From the NCBI GenBank assembly GCA_913020705.1, contig CAJWBY010000206.1, forward strand, positions 1 through 6,823: a DNA stretch of 6,823 nt, given 5' to 3'. The notes under the pieces were generated by a model that was given only the letters and a program-made list of their open reading frames with translations, made no database searches and was not told where the DNA came from. Every line of letters begins with the position of its first letter. The first letter of the stretch is position 1. This document shows positions 5,770-6,823 of this stretch, in pieces. The stretch comes from an uncultured Colwellia sp. GTDB taxonomy: Bacteria; Pseudomonadota; Gammaproteobacteria; Enterobacterales; Alteromonadaceae. Position numbers and translations under genes: made by a program.

Positions 5770-6823
5770 CTATGTTGCTTGGTGCTGCGAAATGTATTGA
5801 ATTAATGCCTCATTGAGCATTTTTTTACCTGTTAATTGATGGTTAAAACAAATATTTTCAACAGATTTTTTCTGTAATATTCGTTCAATTAAGAGTAAGG
5901 CTCCTGGGCGATAACTTTCTTTACAGTGCAATAAACTCCAATAATGCAACGCGCGTACGCAATGACTAAACTGCCGTTTCTTATTGATAAAGTCTGCAAT
6001 ACTACTCAGTTGATGTCCACTTAACTGTGGTAAACTTTTATTTGGACAATGATGTAAAACTTGCCACACGAGTTGAGGAGCTAGGCTCTTATATTCATCA
6101 GTGAGTAAATAATCAAATGAACTATAGAATTCACTAATAATTTTCCGTTCAAAAAATTGCGCTTTATCACTTACTGCACAAAGTACTAGTGCAGAATGCT
6201 CACCACTCGCTTTATCTTTGGTAAAACCAATACGTGCAATTTGATACCCTTCATTTTGCCAGAATTTAAGCAGTTGCGCATTGGCTCCAAAGCTTGCGCC
6301 GATAAAATCTACATGTTGATTTTTTGCAAAGACTTGCAAACTTTTCATAAAATGATGACCAAATCCACAGCCATGATATTGCGGGTGAATAGCAATACGT
6401 AAAATGCGTAAATATTGATAACTGAAGCTTTCGGTAAAGCCGCAATGGGTAAGCAAAGACTGCGGTATAAATTGATTTTTCAACCTACGCTGATTACTCT
6501 CTACCGCTTTAATATCAGCGCTATTGTTGCATCCTTCTTCCAGCAACAAAGCAACGCCTACAACATTGTCTTCGAGTTTTACTATAAAAATATGAGCGGA
6601 GTTATTATCAAGCATCAACGAAATATCATTGGGTGAAGTTTGATAATGAGCCGTAACCAGCACCGAAAACACTTGCCTTAATAATTTGGTGTCATCAACG
6701 AGTTCTTTAGATGACAAATGACTAAAACGTAAAGATTTTTGCGCATTATGAATTTGTGATAATTCCTCCATAACAGGCAGCTCAGCAAGCTTGGCATTAA
6801 GTAAACAACTATCAAAAACAAAT
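5770..6823 (-). CDS. tmcA: tRNA(Met) cytidine acetyltransferase TmcA, C-terminal half (cut by window edge)
   Basis: TmcA acetylates the wobble cytidine (C34) of elongator tRNA-Met to N4-acetylcytidine, using acetyl-CoA and ATP. The visible 350 residues are the C-terminal half of a protein of about 670 aa in E. coli. They include LVTAHYQTSPNDISLMLD, matching E. coli LVSAHYRTSP, then the GNAT core RILRIAIHPQYHGCGFG with the acetyl-CoA loop Q-Y-H-G-C-G-F-G (6381-6358). SFGANAQLLKFWQNEGY and RIGFTKDKASGEHSALVL follow. The tail, including LTGKKML, is the tRNA-binding domain. The frame stays open from the ATG at 6771 to the right edge, with the residues FVFDSCLLNAKLAELPV before that Met, so 6771 is internal, not the start. 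The N-terminal and RNA-helicase-like domains lie outside the window. No defect is seen. The gene is convergent with the small operon. Confidence 0.94.
   Translation of the reverse strand, partial: FVFDSCLLNAKLAELPVMEELSQIHNAQKSLRFSHLSSKELVDDTKLLRQVFSVLVTAHYQTSPNDISLMLDNNSAHIFIVKLEDNVVGVALLLEEGCNNSADIKAVESNQRRLKNQFIPQSLLTHCGFTESFSYQYLRILRIAIHPQYHGCGFGHHFMKSLQVFAKNQHVDFIGASFGANAQLLKFWQNEGYQIARIGFTKDKASGEHSALVLCAVSDKAQFFERKIISEFYSSFDYLLTDEYKSLAPQLVWQVLHHCPNKSLPQLSGHQLSSIADFINKKRQFSHCVRALHYWSLLHCKESYRPGALLLIERILQKKSVENICFNHQLTGKKMLNEALIQYISQHQAT
5804..5826 (+). terminator. Probable terminator of the Fur-box operon, inside tmcA
   Basis: On the plus strand AATG (5804-5807) pairs with CATT (5818-5821), and CTC (5809-5811) with GAG (5815-5817), around a 3-nt loop with one bulged C (5808). 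A run of seven T (5820-5826) follows. It begins 46 nt after the stop codon of the 85-aa gene. On the other strand it encodes K-K-M-L-N-E-A near the TmcA C-terminus. No better terminator is visible in the 12-nt gap between the genes. Confidence 0.55.

Noticed and set aside
6196..6636. Two plus-strand open frames (6196-6402 and 6415-6636)
   Set aside because: Both are antisense to the well-supported tmcA coding sequence, with no ribosome binding site or family wording.
6769..6771. Treating the ATG at 6771 as the start of a stand-alone GNAT acetyltransferase
   Set aside because: The frame remains open to the window edge, no ribosome binding site is visible, and the sequence aligns with the C-terminal half of TmcA, which is normally about twice this length.

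Overview
The window is AT-rich bacterial chromosome with ordinary gammaproteobacterial housekeeping genes. CTP synthase is followed by the first codons of enolase, and the 3' half of the tRNA acetyltransferase gene tmcA lies at the right edge. Protein wording, base composition and the enolase N-terminus (MSNISKI) suggest a marine Alteromonadales bacterium, perhaps Colwelliaceae. That placement is inference; no rRNA or other marker is present.

Left region (1-2047): pyrG reads leftward and ends in a clear hairpin terminator. The start of eno (1-23) lies beyond it on the same strand, with its own leader carrying a palindromic operator-like sequence. The 288 nt upstream of pyrG hold a good sigma70-type promoter, a leader of about 140 nt with a perfect inverted repeat, and probably the divergent promoter of the next gene.

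Middle region (2048-5071): a rightward DUF4202 gene of unknown function meets a leftward block of three genes. Read in their own direction these are a DrrA-like ABC ATPase, an ABC-2 permease 5 nt behind it, and, 67 nt further on, a small YbaN/DUF454 inner-membrane protein. ATPase and permease should form one exporter. The YbaN-like gene may be co-transcribed but its functional link is unknown.

Right region (5072-6823): the 207-nt divergent spacer holds a palindrome near the exporter's likely promoter and a perfect 7-1-7 Fur box. The Fur box faces two small overlapping rightward genes (76 and 85 aa) with strong ribosome binding sites and no family I can name. They look like an iron-repressed two-gene operon. 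Its likely terminator hairpin lies inside the 3' coding end of the convergent tmcA gene, which is cut by the right edge of the window.

The Fur-box-controlled pair of unknown small proteins is the most promising candidate for something undescribed. The rest is mostly well-known gene families with some interesting regulatory DNA.
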